A stretch of DNA of 64,000 nucleotides from an uncultured Bacteroidales bacterium. Its GTDB lineage: Bacteria > Bacteroidota > Bacteroidia > Bacteroidales > UBA932. A model generated the notes under the pieces. That model was not told the DNA's origin, searched no databases, and saw nothing but the letters and a program-made list of their open reading frames with translations. Every line of letters begins with the position of its first letter. Position 1 is the first letter of the stretch. Of this stretch, positions 20,157 through 29,302 are shown piece by piece. The position numbers and the translations under genes are program-made. The stretch lies in assembly GCA_949289565.1 (NCBI GenBank), contig CASEOO010000002.1, forward strand, positions 62,001 through 126,000, read 5' to 3'.

Positions 20157-22079
20157 ATGAAAAACAAATTTATAATATTTGCAACATCGGTCCTCGCTCT
20201 GGCTTCATGCAGTTTCCTGGATGTCGTCCCGGAGAACACTGCCACACTTGGGGATTCGTTCACGACAACTCAGCAGGCAAAGCAGTTCCTGTACCGTGTC
20301 TACAACTATATGCCGAACACTTCTTCTTTCAGGTGGGCTCCTGACATGTGTGCCGGAGGCGACCTCATCACCGGGCCTGCAGGGGATCTCGTGTGGTTCG
20401 GATACCGTTCTGTCCTCTGCGGAAACGAGACTCCGGACGGAACATATTTCAGTTTCTGGGATGGAGGAAACGCATTGGGAAGGCAGCCGGTATACTGGGA
20501 TTTGTACAAGGGCATAAAATATGCGTACATGTATATTTCCAATGTCGACAGTGTTCCGGACATGCCGGAGTCAGAGAAGACCAGAACCAAGGGCGAGGCT
20601 TATTTCCTGATAGCTTACCTGCACTGGACTCTGATGCAGTATTATGGTCCAGTGGTCATCATCGATCATGAAATTCCTGTGGATGCCCCGGCGGATGAAA
20701 TGATGATGCCGAGATCTTCGTGGGATGACTGCGTAAACTTCATCACTGCTACATTCGATACTGCGGCTTCAATGCTGAATCCTACCGTGCCGAACAATGA
20801 ACTGGGCCGTGCCACTTCTGTGGCCGCCAAAGCGTACAAGGCCAGGGTGCTGATGTATGCGGCCAGCCCGCTCGTGAATGGAAACGAGGCATATTCGTCA
20901 TTCGTGTCGAAAGAAGGCACTCCTCTGATGCCGCTCGAGTATGACAATGAAAAATGGAAAAAGGCTCTGGATGCCATCCAAGAGGCTATCACGCTGGCAG
21001 AAAGCAACGGCTATGCGCTTTACAAGTCCGGGACCGCCGGCAGCGACGATGCTGATCAGGGCAGACTGAATTATTATCACTGCTTTGTCGAAACTGACTG
21101 GGCCGACCAGAAAGAATATCTTTTCGCCATAGGTGCACAGCCAGGAGAAGGGGTAAATATCCAGAGGATAGCCGGAGTCCGCGTCTGGGACGGTTCCGTA
21201 TATAACGGCAGCCAGGCTGTCAACTATACCGGAAACGGCTTCAGGCAGTATCTCGTGCCTACGCTTCAGATAGCCGAGACATTCCTGACTGAAAAGGGTC
21301 TGCCTCTCTGGGCCGATCCGGATACGAAGGACAAAACCCTGTCTGAATTGGTGGCAGACTCTGACGGCGACGGCATTTCCGATTTCTGCCAGAACAGAGA
21401 CCCTCGTTTCTATGCCACTATCGGATATGACGGAGGAGACTATACCAGCAACAGTGCCACTTATAAACTGGAGCTCCGTTATCACCAGAAACATGGCTAT
21501 ACCGGAGACACCCAGACTGAGTACAACGGAAGCTGCACAGGTTACGTCCTGCAGAAATTCATATCGGTGAACAGTACGTATGATGAATCTACCAATAGAA
21601 TGAGTCTGGCCAAGTATCCTTTCCCGTATCTGCGTCTGGCAGAGCTTTATCTCGACTATGCAGAGGCTGATTTCGAGTATGACGGAAGCCTCAGCGCCAC
21701 TGGACTGGGATATCTGAACAAGGTGCGCGACAGGGCAGGCCTGCCAGATTTCGAAGAATCATGGAACCAGGTAGGAATGCCTTCAGGCGAAGATATGAGA
21801 AAGGCCCTGCATTACGAGAACATGGCCGAGCTGGCTTGCGAGTGCCGTCTGTATCACAATCTGCGCCGCTGGAATCTCGCACAGGAATGGCTTGGACATA
21901 CTCCTGACGGCCTGAATATCGAAGGAGAATCTGTACAGGATTTCAATACCATCGCCACATTGAAGGAGCAGAGCAAGTTCCCTCGTGTATTCGAATATCC
22001 GAAGACGAACTGGCTTCCTATTCCGAGGGCTGAAATCGAAAACAACAACCTCCTCGTCCAGAATCCGGGCTACAATTAG
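20157..22079 (+). CDS. SusD/RagB-family nutrient-binding lipoprotein
   Basis: Surface lipoprotein that caps the SusC barrel and binds glycan. The 640-residue product has a lipoprotein leader (FATSVLALASCSFLDVVPE) with the Cys right before the common FLDVVP SusD opening. The N-terminal part shows the TPR-like fold sequence QQAKQFLYRVYNYMP and GEAYFLIAYLHWTLMQYYG. The C-terminus has the RagB/SusD ending TNWLPIPRAEIENNNLLVQN. It starts 27 bases after the susC stop, which is the usual arrangement. The ligand cannot be told from sequence; two GH3 enzymes downstream suggest a beta-linked glucan or related glycan. Confidence 0.94.
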   Translation: MKNKFIIFATSVLALASCSFLDVVPENTATLGDSFTTTQQAKQFLYRVYNYMPNTSSFRWAPDMCAGGDLITGPAGDLVWFGYRSVLCGNETPDGTYFSFWDGGNALGRQPVYWDLYKGIKYAYMYISNVDSVPDMPESEKTRTKGEAYFLIAYLHWTLMQYYGPVVIIDHEIPVDAPADEMMMPRSSWDDCVNFITATFDTAASMLNPTVPNNELGRATSVAAKAYKARVLMYAASPLVNGNEAYSSFVSKEGTPLMPLEYDNEKWKKALDAIQEAITLAESNGYALYKSGTAGSDDADQGRLNYYHCFVETDWADQKEYLFAIGAQPGEGVNIQRIAGVRVWDGSVYNGSQAVNYTGNGFRQYLVPTLQIAETFLTEKGLPLWADPDTKDKTLSELVADSDGDGISDFCQNRDPRFYATIGYDGGDYTSNSATYKLELRYHQKHGYTGDTQTEYNGSCTGYVLQKFISVNSTYDESTNRMSLAKYPFPYLRLAELYLDYAEADFEYDGSLSATGLGYLNKVRDRAGLPDFEESWNQVGMPSGEDMRKALHYENMAELACECRLYHNLRRWNLAQEWLGHTPDGLNIEGESVQDFNTIATLKEQSKFPRVFEYPKTNWLPIPRAEIENNNLLVQNPGYN

Positions 22080-22183
22080 CAGACAGCGTGGATGGCTGGA
22101 AAAGAGGAATCCAGATGCTTTTTCAGCCGTCCCGCGAAACTAAAAATTCAGACAGTAAAACAATATATATATCATAATTACAA

Positions 22184-22696
22184 ATGAAAAACAGACTGAA
22201 ACTATTGGTCTGCGCGGCAGCCGCGGTTCTTATGATCCCCTCCTGCTCCAAATCGCAGTACATATTATATGAAAATGATATAACTTCCAAGGTCTATTTC
22301 CCTGCGGCGGAAAGCAATCCTCTGATATCTGTCTCTCAGGATGACCTGGACGAGAACGGCTGTTATCAGATCTCCATCTACAATGCGGGGAACAACAGCG
22401 ATGAAGTGACTGTAAATGTCGCTGTGGATGAAAATGCCTTGAATATCTACAATGTCGAGAACGAGGCCGGATATCAGCTTCTGCCTGAGAAATACTGGTC
22501 TCTGGAGCAGACATCGTTCACCATGGATACTGAAGACCATTACCAGACATACTTGCCTGTAAAGCTGGATATAGCTCAGTTCAAGGCTGACGGACTGAAT
22601 CCGGCAGACTATGTTCTTCCTCTGTCGCTGACAGCAGACAGTTCGACGAATCTTACATTCGACTATAAGACAGTATACATCACATTTACATTGTAG
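22184..22696 (+). CDS. DUF1735-type lipoprotein, probable surface glycan-binding accessory
   Basis: A short lipoprotein of 170 residues. The leader LLVCAAAAVLMIPSC gives a clear lipobox, then KSQYILYEND. The mature part has a beta-sandwich-like pattern with KVYFPAAES, YQISIYNAGNN, VTVNVAVDE and YVLPLSLTADSS. This order matches the DUF1735 domain (BT_3987-like N-terminal domain) that commonly lies after susD in polysaccharide loci. Here the domain stands alone, without the usual attached module. It begins 104 bases after susD; that gap holds no clear signal. A strong hairpin with a U-run follows its stop, so it may be the last gene transcribed at full level with susCD. Confidence 0.75.
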   Translation: MKNRLKLLVCAAAAVLMIPSCSKSQYILYENDITSKVYFPAAESNPLISVSQDDLDENGCYQISIYNAGNNSDEVTVNVAVDENALNIYNVENEAGYQLLPEKYWSLEQTSFTMDTEDHYQTYLPVKLDIAQFKADGLNPADYVLPLSLTADSSTNLTFDYKTVYITFTL

Positions 22697-22699
22697 AAC

Positions 22700-22736
22700 G
22701 TATAAGGGTGGGTCACCCGCCCTTATACTCTTTTTT
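22700..22736 (+). terminator. Rho-independent terminator or attenuator inside the polysaccharide locus
   Basis: Bases 22700-22728 fold into a long GC-rich hairpin: GTATAAGGG pairs with CCCTTATAC, and an inner GGGT pairs with ACCC. It is followed by TCTTTTTT (22729-22736). It sits between the DUF1735 gene and the phosphoesterase gene, 17 bases before the latter's ATG. No promoter with a good -33/-7 pair is visible between hairpin and ATG, so the downstream enzymes probably rely on read-through. Confidence 0.8.
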
Positions 22737-22752
22737 AAGGATTTGATATTAA

Positions 22753-24474
22753 ATGACAAGGAAAATTTTGAGCATTGCGGCGGCAGCCGCATCCGTACTG
22801 ATGTCGCTGGCGGCTTGCGGGGAAACCGACAAGCCTTCTGCCGGCGGAAACGGCGGGAACGGAGGAGGGTCGGCGGTGACTGACCTGAATGTCCCGGACA
22901 AGGAAGGCGCGACTGTAAAAGGAATAGTGATCAATGCAAAGACCCGGGCGGCCATGCCAGATGTGGTGGTGAGCGACGGACGCCTCTGCACCAGGACGGA
23001 TGCCAATGGAATGTACTGGCTGAATACCGATTTCTCCACCCAGAGGTGTGTGTTCGTCTGTGTCCCGAACGGATATGAGATTCCTGTGGATGAGGATTTC
23101 TGTTTCGGCGGGTACAAGAAGATAGACCTCGGGAAGAAGGATGAGGTCCAGCAGTTCAACTTCGCTCTCGAGCCGATGACAGTGTCTTCCCTGCACTATG
23201 AAGTGCTTTATTTGGGAGACCCTCAGATCCGCCAGGAAATCACTGGTTCATATGAAAGCTATCAGATCGTTATAAACGCCCTTGCTAAATACAAGAAGGA
23301 GTCAGACGTGCCGGTGTATATGGTGAATGTGGGTGATCTGACATATGAGAGACCTCAGGCTCACACCTATTTCAAGGACCAGATAGCTATGACACAGATT
23401 CCGACGTTCAATATCCCCGGAAACCATGATCATATCGGTCCTCTGAATACAGGCTCAGGCCTGATACCTTCCACTCTGGTGGATGACCCAGCCGTACATA
23501 CGGAGGACTATATCGCCGTCTCGGGATATATCCGCGATTTCGGCCCGAACAACTATTCGGCCAATATCGGAAGTTTGCACTATCTCTTCCTCGACACCAT
23601 CATCTGGAACGAGATCGATACTCCGCATCCGGATGCGGACAAAGGCGTTACCTGGGACGGTGATGCACGCTGGCACTACTGCGAAGGCTTCGATGACGAG
23701 ACGCTGGAGTTCATAAAGAATGACTTGCAGTATGTGGACAAGACCACGCCTCTGTGCATAGTGTCGCATGGCCCTGCCGCCAGGCTGCTTACATCTTCCG
23801 GCGGTGAGCAGTATCCGAACTGGCTCAGGAACTATGACAAGTTCCAGGCCCTGATAGCCGGATATAAGGTGCAGAACTGGGCCGGGCATATCCATACCGG
23901 GTACAATTACAGCTATTCTGCCGGTGAAAACGGATTGCAGGCTGCATCCATGGAGTCACATCAGATAGCCAGGGCTGCGGGCGCACTCTATGTGGAAGGC
24001 GAGGTGACAAATGACGGCGTGCCGAGAGGCTTCATCGTGGCAAGCGTGGACGGTGCTGACATCACCTGGAAGTTCAAAAGGGCGGAGCCTGCTGAGAAGA
24101 ACGGCAACGACCAGATGCAGATATATACTCCTGACGAGGCTGATCCTTATATGAACGAAAAGGGATATGTCTATGTAAACGTGTTCCTTCATGACAACAA
24201 ATGGGGCAAACCCGAGTGGTATGAGAACGGGACTCGTATCGGCGTGATGAATGAATATCATGCTGAAGGTGACCCTGCATATGAAAAGTCCTGGGATGAC
24301 TGGCGGAAAAATCCTGCCGCCAGCGGACACGACGACAACAGGGACTCTCGTGGTCCGACAGACAGCGATACCCGCCATCTGTTCCGTATCAAGCCTTCTG
24401 CTGGAGTGACTTCCGGGGAGGTCCGTATAACAGACCGTTTCGGTCACGAATGGACACAGACATGCGAATGGTAG
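22753..24474 (+). CDS. Calcineurin-like phosphoesterase lipoprotein
   Basis: A 573-residue protein with leader AAAASVLMSLAACGE (lipobox Cys) and a Gly-rich linker after it. Residues of about 50-140 form an N-terminal beta domain (VKGIVINAKTRAAMPDVVV) like MetallophosN. The metallophosphoesterase core shows the motifs YLGDPQI, NVGDLTYE, IPGNHDH, VSHGPA and AGHIHTGYNYS, which supply the two-metal site. A C-terminal beta domain (about 430-573; TWKFKRAEP, RITDRFGHEW) matches MetallophosC. Such proteins occur in Bacteroidota polysaccharide loci; a phosphate ester or phosphodiester on the glycan is a plausible substrate but not shown. Its end overlaps the start of the GH3 gene, suggesting translational coupling. 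Confidence 0.85.
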   Translation: MTRKILSIAAAAASVLMSLAACGETDKPSAGGNGGNGGGSAVTDLNVPDKEGATVKGIVINAKTRAAMPDVVVSDGRLCTRTDANGMYWLNTDFSTQRCVFVCVPNGYEIPVDEDFCFGGYKKIDLGKKDEVQQFNFALEPMTVSSLHYEVLYLGDPQIRQEITGSYESYQIVINALAKYKKESDVPVYMVNVGDLTYERPQAHTYFKDQIAMTQIPTFNIPGNHDHIGPLNTGSGLIPSTLVDDPAVHTEDYIAVSGYIRDFGPNNYSANIGSLHYLFLDTIIWNEIDTPHPDADKGVTWDGDARWHYCEGFDDETLEFIKNDLQYVDKTTPLCIVSHGPAARLLTSSGGEQYPNWLRNYDKFQALIAGYKVQNWAGHIHTGYNYSYSAGENGLQAASMESHQIARAAGALYVEGEVTNDGVPRGFIVASVDGADITWKFKRAEPAEKNGNDQMQIYTPDEADPYMNEKGYVYVNVFLHDNKWGKPEWYENGTRIGVMNEYHAEGDPAYEKSWDDWRKNPAASGHDDNRDSRGPTDSDTRHLFRIKPSAGVTSGEVRITDRFGHEWTQTCEW

Positions 24475-26720
24475 GCTGCAGGTTAGTATTTGCGTGGCTG
24501 AGGCCGCTGGCGGCGGCTTCAGCCTTTATGATTTCTGCCTGGGCATTGTCCGCTCAGGATGAGGACAGGCAGATGGACCGTTTCATCTCTTCCCTGATGA
24601 AGAAGATGACGCTCGAAGAGAAGGTGGGGCAGCTCGTGCAGATACCTGCGAATTTCACCACCGGGCCTGAAGTGAAGACCGGAGACTACAGGAAGGCTAT
24701 CGCGAACGGCTATGTAGGCTCCATGCTGAATGTGGAGGGGGTGGCCGAGACGAGGAAGTACCAGGAACTGGCCATGCAGTCCCGTCTGCAGATTCCGTTG
24801 CTTTTCGGAAAGGATGTGATACACGGATATCGTACAGGGTTTCCTGTCCCTCTCGGCGAGGCTGCAAGCTTCGACCTTGAAGTCATCGAAAGGGCGGCGA
24901 GGTGTGCGGCGAGGGAATCAGCGGCTTCCGGCATACACTGGACATTCGCTCCGATGGTTGATGTGGGATGGGATGCCAGATGGGGCCGAGTGATGGAGGG
25001 TGCTGGTGAAGACCCGTATTACGGTGCGGCAGTGGCCCGTGCCCGTGTCCGCGGTTTTCAGGGAGATGACCTGGCCGACACCCTGACCATTCTTTCATGC
25101 ATAAAGCATTTCGCGGCATACGGAGCTCCGATAGCCGGCAAGGAATACAACAGCGTGGACATGTCCATGGGGCAGTTCGCGAATTTCTACATGCTTCCGT
25201 ACAAGGCCGGGATAGAGGCCGGGGCGGCTACTGTCATGAGTGCGTTCAATGATTTCTGCAGTGTCCCGAGCACCGTGAACCGCCAGCTTCTGCGTGATAT
25301 CCTGAAAGAGGACTGGGGTTTCGAAGGCTTCGTGGTTTCAGACTACTATTCTCTCGGAGAGGTTATAAACCACCGCTGTGCCGCTGATACCCGCGAGGCC
25401 GCTCTGAAAGGGATAGAGGCAGGGCTGGACATGGATATGTCGTCTCCTTGCTATTCCGGGCATCTGGCTGATCTGGTCAGGGAGGGCCTGGTGTCCGAAA
25501 AACTGGTGGACGATGCCGTGAGGCGTATCCTGGAGCAGAAATACAGGCTGGGGCTTTTTGAAGATCCGTTCCGCTACTGCAGCGAAGCGCGCGAAAAGGC
25601 GATAGTCAGCTCTGCGCAGTCCCATGCAGATGCCTTGTATGTATCAGAGCGCTCTATGGTGCTTCTGAAAAATGCTGACGGCATATTGCCGCTTTCGGGT
25701 GATGTGAAGACGGTGGCTCTGGTGGGAGGACTTTCGAAGTCGGCCCACGACATGTGTGCCAAGTGGTCCTGCGCTGACGAGAGCCGTGCTGTGACCCTCT
25801 ATGATGCGATGCGGAAACGTGGTGTGGAAGTGCTTTACAGTGACGGCTACAATCTCGATACCGATGAGATTACGGACCTGGAAAAGACCCTTGAAGATGT
25901 CCGCAGGGCTGATGTGGCCGTTGTGGCGATAGGAGAGAGAGGAGAGTACAGCGGAGAGATGCGCTCACGCGGAGACATAGCCATTGCCGCGGAGCAGCAG
26001 GAACTGGTCGAAGCCATTGCCCGGACGGGCACCCCTACGGTGGTCCTGCTGATGTGCGGCCGTCCGGTGATTTTCAATGATGCACGGGAGGCTGCGGGGG
26101 CGGTCCTCTGTACATGGTGGCTGGGCAGCGAGGCCGGTAATGCTATCTGCAATGTCCTCTGGGGTGACTACAATCCGTCCGGCAAGCTTCCGATGACTTT
26201 CCCTCTGCATCACGGGCAGATACCTATATATTATCAGTACAAGAGTACGGGCCGTCCTGCATCGAACGGATGGTGGCATGCGCGGTATATGGATATCCCG
26301 AACGAGCCGGCCTATCCTTTCGGCTATGGTCTGAGCTATACGCAGTTCAGCTACAGTACTCCGGAAATCCTTCCAGGTGACGGCGGCGAGGTCCATGCCA
26401 GGGTGCGTGTGGAAGTCTCCAATACCGGAGACCGTGCTGGAGAGGAGGTCGTCCAGCTGTATGTGCGCGACGAGGTGGCTTCCGTGACACGCCCCGTGAA
26501 GGAACTGAAGGGATTCCGGAAGATAGCTCTTGCGCCCGGAGAGTCGCAGGAAGTGGTTTTCGACATCACTGACGACCAGCTCGGGTTCTATACCGAGTCT
26601 CTGGAATATGTAGTGGAGCCTGGTGATTTCACATTTATGGTCGGAACTGACAGTGAACATTTCCAGAGCGTATCATTTACTTTGAAAGAACGTACAGGAA
26701 AGAAAAAATCCCAAAATTGA
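24450..26720 (+). CDS. GH3 glycoside hydrolase, BglX-like periplasmic beta-glucosidase
   Basis: Exo-acting glycosidase expected to remove beta-linked glucose (or a similar sugar) from oligosaccharides in the periplasm. About 756 residues, the BglX length. Visible are the family opening MTLEEKVGQLVQIP, the substrate-binding KHFAAYG, and VVSDYYS with the catalytic Asp nucleophile. The C-terminal part has the second alpha/beta domain and a fibronectin-III-like domain (VEVSNTGDRAGEEVVQLYV). The leader (AAASAFMISAWALSAQ) is a signal peptide. The first Met gives an acidic MDTDMRM start overlapping the upstream gene by 25 bases; MRMVGC (24462) or MVGC (24468) are equally possible. Substrate specificity cannot be read from sequence alone. 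Confidence 0.9.
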   Translation: MDTDMRMVGCRLVFAWLRPLAAASAFMISAWALSAQDEDRQMDRFISSLMKKMTLEEKVGQLVQIPANFTTGPEVKTGDYRKAIANGYVGSMLNVEGVAETRKYQELAMQSRLQIPLLFGKDVIHGYRTGFPVPLGEAASFDLEVIERAARCAARESAASGIHWTFAPMVDVGWDARWGRVMEGAGEDPYYGAAVARARVRGFQGDDLADTLTILSCIKHFAAYGAPIAGKEYNSVDMSMGQFANFYMLPYKAGIEAGAATVMSAFNDFCSVPSTVNRQLLRDILKEDWGFEGFVVSDYYSLGEVINHRCAADTREAALKGIEAGLDMDMSSPCYSGHLADLVREGLVSEKLVDDAVRRILEQKYRLGLFEDPFRYCSEAREKAIVSSAQSHADALYVSERSMVLLKNADGILPLSGDVKTVALVGGLSKSAHDMCAKWSCADESRAVTLYDAMRKRGVEVLYSDGYNLDTDEITDLEKTLEDVRRADVAVVAIGERGEYSGEMRSRGDIAIAAEQQELVEAIARTGTPTVVLLMCGRPVIFNDAREAAGAVLCTWWLGSEAGNAICNVLWGDYNPSGKLPMTFPLHHGQIPIYYQYKSTGRPASNGWWHARYMDIPNEPAYPFGYGLSYTQFSYSTPEILPGDGGEVHARVRVEVSNTGDRAGEEVVQLYVRDEVASVTRPVKELKGFRKIALAPGESQEVVFDITDDQLGFYTESLEYVVEPGDFTFMVGTDSEHFQSVSFTLKERTGKKKSQN

Positions 26721-26731
26721 CATTTCTGAAA

Positions 26732-29218
26732 ATGAAGATAAATAAATTGACGGCGTTGCTGAAAATTGCGGCCGCGCCGCTGGCTTTCTTTGCCGCCTCC
26801 GCGGCAATGTATGCACAGGAGATCACCCCTGAGGTGGAGGCTCGTGCCGATCAGATAGTTTCACAAATGACTCTGGAGGAGAAGCTGGACTATATAGGCG
26901 GTGACAAAGCGTTTTATATCAGGGCTGTGCCCCGTCTCGGCCTTCCGGAGGTGAGAATGTCTGACGGCCCGGCAGGGGTCAGAAGCGAAATCCCTTCTAC
27001 GAGATACCCTGCCGGAGTGATGGCGGCCTCTACATGGAACAGGGATCTGGTCCGTGAAATGGGGGAATCGATAGGGCATGATGCACGTGCGCAGGGAATC
27101 TCCATAATGCTGGGCCCGGGAGTCAATATCTACCGTGCACCTATGTGCGGCAGAAATTTCGAATATTATGGAGAAGATCCGTATCTGTCCAGCGAAATGG
27201 CTGTCAGCTATATCTGCGGCATGCAGTCTACGGGTGTCATGGCTGTGGTGAAGCATTTCGCAGGAAACAACCAGGAATGGGACAGAAGCCATATCAGCAC
27301 AGATGCCGACGAAAGGACTCTTCAGGAGATTTATTTCCCGGCTTTCAGAAAAGCTGTGCAGGAGGCTCATGTGGGGGCTGTGATGAACAGCTACAACCTT
27401 CTGAACGGAGTGCATACTTCTGAACATCCATGGCTGAACCAGGATATCCTCAGAGATGAATGGGGTTTCAAGGGCATCCTCATGTCGGACTGGAATTCCA
27501 CTTATTCGACAGTGGGCGCGGCGAATGCAGGCCTGGATCTGGAGATGCCTTACGGCAATTATATGAGCCGCACTGCCCTGATGGCGGCGCTTGAAACCGG
27601 AACTGTCACTGAAAAGATGATAGATCTTAAAGTCAAGCATATTATGCAGCCTCTTATAGCTCTGGGAATTCTCGACCGTCCTGCAAGCCCTTCTGAATCT
27701 GACGAGGAAAAGTCTGCACAGACTGCTCTCCAGGTGGCCCGCGAAGGCATAGTCATGCTGAAAAACAGCAAGGGTGTCCTACCTCTGAAAGGGCGGACTC
27801 TGATCACAGGGCACAATATGGATGCCGCGCCTGCAGGAGGAGGCAGCAGCCATGTCGTGCCGGCTTATGCCGTGAGCCTGCATCAGGGAATGACGGAAAT
27901 TTTCGGCGGGAATGTTGCCGTGCTGGCAGATTCTCTCTGGACAGTGTCTGAGGCGGATAATTTCTATGCCGATGCATTGTCCGGGAAGAAAGGTTTCTGG
28001 GCGGAGTATTACAACTCCCGCGATTTCTGGTCGGAGTTCGAGACAGGTGCTCCGCAAATCACCCGCATAGAGCCTTCGATCCATCATCAGTGGGCCAAAG
28101 GTTCTCCTGACCCGCGTATCAATAATGACAATTTCTCTGCCATCTACAAGTCTTCCTACCGCCCGCGGCATGACGGATGGGCCATATTCAGGATAGCGGC
28201 GGATGACGGTTACCGTCTTGTCATAGACGGACAGGAAGTCTTCGCTGACTGGAAAGGCCATGCTCTGAGCCGCAAAAGCCATATCATGGAAGTGAAGGCG
28301 GGGCAGACATATGAGATCAGGATCGAGTATTATGAGAAGACCGGCTCGGCATCGCTTGATTTCACCTGCCTGAGAGTGGACGGGAAGATGCTTTCGAAGC
28401 TGGATGCAGACAACATCGTGGTGAGTGTCGGTTTCGACAAGGACACCGAGGATGAAGGCTCTGACAGGACATTCCGCCTGCCTCCTGGTCATGAGGAACT
28501 GATAAAGGTGCTTTGCTCAAGCGGAAAGAAGGTGATCGCAGTGGTGAATGCCGGAGGCTCTGTGGATTTCAGCCGCTGGATAGACGATGTCGACGCTGTG
28601 CTTATGGCGTGGTATCCTGGCCAGGAAGGAGGAACAGCAGTGGCCGAGGTGCTTTCCGGCCGTGTGAATCCGAGCGGAAAGCTTCCTATATCGATAGAGC
28701 GGTCCTGGTCGGACAATCCTGCATACAGAAGCTATTATGATCACCGCCGCACAGTGGTCCATCACCGTGTGCAGTATTCTGAAGGTGTGTTCATCGGCTA
28801 CAGAGGCTATGACAGAAGCGGGGTGAAGCCGTTGTTCCCTTTCGGTTACGGACTGAGCTACACTGATTTCGAGTACAGCGGGCTGGAGCTTGCCGTGCTG
28901 CCTGACGGGCGTGTGTCAGTGTCGTTCGATGTCAGGAATACAGGCAAGTCAGACGGCGCTGAAACCGCGCAGGTCTATGTGAGGGATGTCGAAAGCAGCG
29001 TGCCACGTCCTGAGAAAGAGTTGAAAGGCTTTGAAAAAGTCTTTCTCAAGAAAGGAGAGAGCAAGCGCGTGGAAATCATCCTCGATTCCGAGGCTTTCGA
29101 GTTTTTCGATCTGGATGAAGGCAGGTTCCGTATGGAAGCCGGCGAGTTCGAAATCATGGCAGGGTCTTCATCTGCAGACGATGACCTGGCTCTGAGAGGC
29201 ACCATAGCCCTCGACTGA
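26732..29218 (+). CDS. GH3 glycoside hydrolase with inserted PA14 domain
   Basis: Second GH3 enzyme, 828 residues, of a different subgroup from its neighbour. The signal peptide is LAFFAASAAMYAQ. The catalytic domain shows MTLEEKLDYIGG, MSDGPAGVR, GRNFEYYGEDP, KHFAGNNQEWDR and LMSDWNS with the Asp nucleophile. A PA14 module (about residues 420-560; FWAEYYNS, WAIFRIAADDGYRLVIDG) is inserted in the C-terminal alpha/beta domain, as in beta-glucosidases where it narrows the pocket. A fibronectin-III-like domain ends the protein. I use the ATG at 26732, 11 bases after the upstream stop; a TTG at 26717 would overlap that stop. The pair of GH3 enzymes suggests stepwise exo-trimming of beta-linked oligosaccharide. 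Confidence 0.92.
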   Translation: MKINKLTALLKIAAAPLAFFAASAAMYAQEITPEVEARADQIVSQMTLEEKLDYIGGDKAFYIRAVPRLGLPEVRMSDGPAGVRSEIPSTRYPAGVMAASTWNRDLVREMGESIGHDARAQGISIMLGPGVNIYRAPMCGRNFEYYGEDPYLSSEMAVSYICGMQSTGVMAVVKHFAGNNQEWDRSHISTDADERTLQEIYFPAFRKAVQEAHVGAVMNSYNLLNGVHTSEHPWLNQDILRDEWGFKGILMSDWNSTYSTVGAANAGLDLEMPYGNYMSRTALMAALETGTVTEKMIDLKVKHIMQPLIALGILDRPASPSESDEEKSAQTALQVAREGIVMLKNSKGVLPLKGRTLITGHNMDAAPAGGGSSHVVPAYAVSLHQGMTEIFGGNVAVLADSLWTVSEADNFYADALSGKKGFWAEYYNSRDFWSEFETGAPQITRIEPSIHHQWAKGSPDPRINNDNFSAIYKSSYRPRHDGWAIFRIAADDGYRLVIDGQEVFADWKGHALSRKSHIMEVKAGQTYEIRIEYYEKTGSASLDFTCLRVDGKMLSKLDADNIVVSVGFDKDTEDEGSDRTFRLPPGHEELIKVLCSSGKKVIAVVNAGGSVDFSRWIDDVDAVLMAWYPGQEGGTAVAEVLSGRVNPSGKLPISIERSWSDNPAYRSYYDHRRTVVHHRVQYSEGVFIGYRGYDRSGVKPLFPFGYGLSYTDFEYSGLELAVLPDGRVSVSFDVRNTGKSDGAETAQVYVRDVESSVPRPEKELKGFEKVFLKKGESKRVEIILDSEAFEFFDLDEGRFRMEAGEFEIMAGSSSADDDLALRGTIALD

Positions 29219-29302
29219 AAAAATTCCGAATAAACAGTCAGTCCGGCGAATGGCATTGTCCGATATGCGGCTTTCCGCCGGGCTGGCCACAAATCAATAG
29301 AA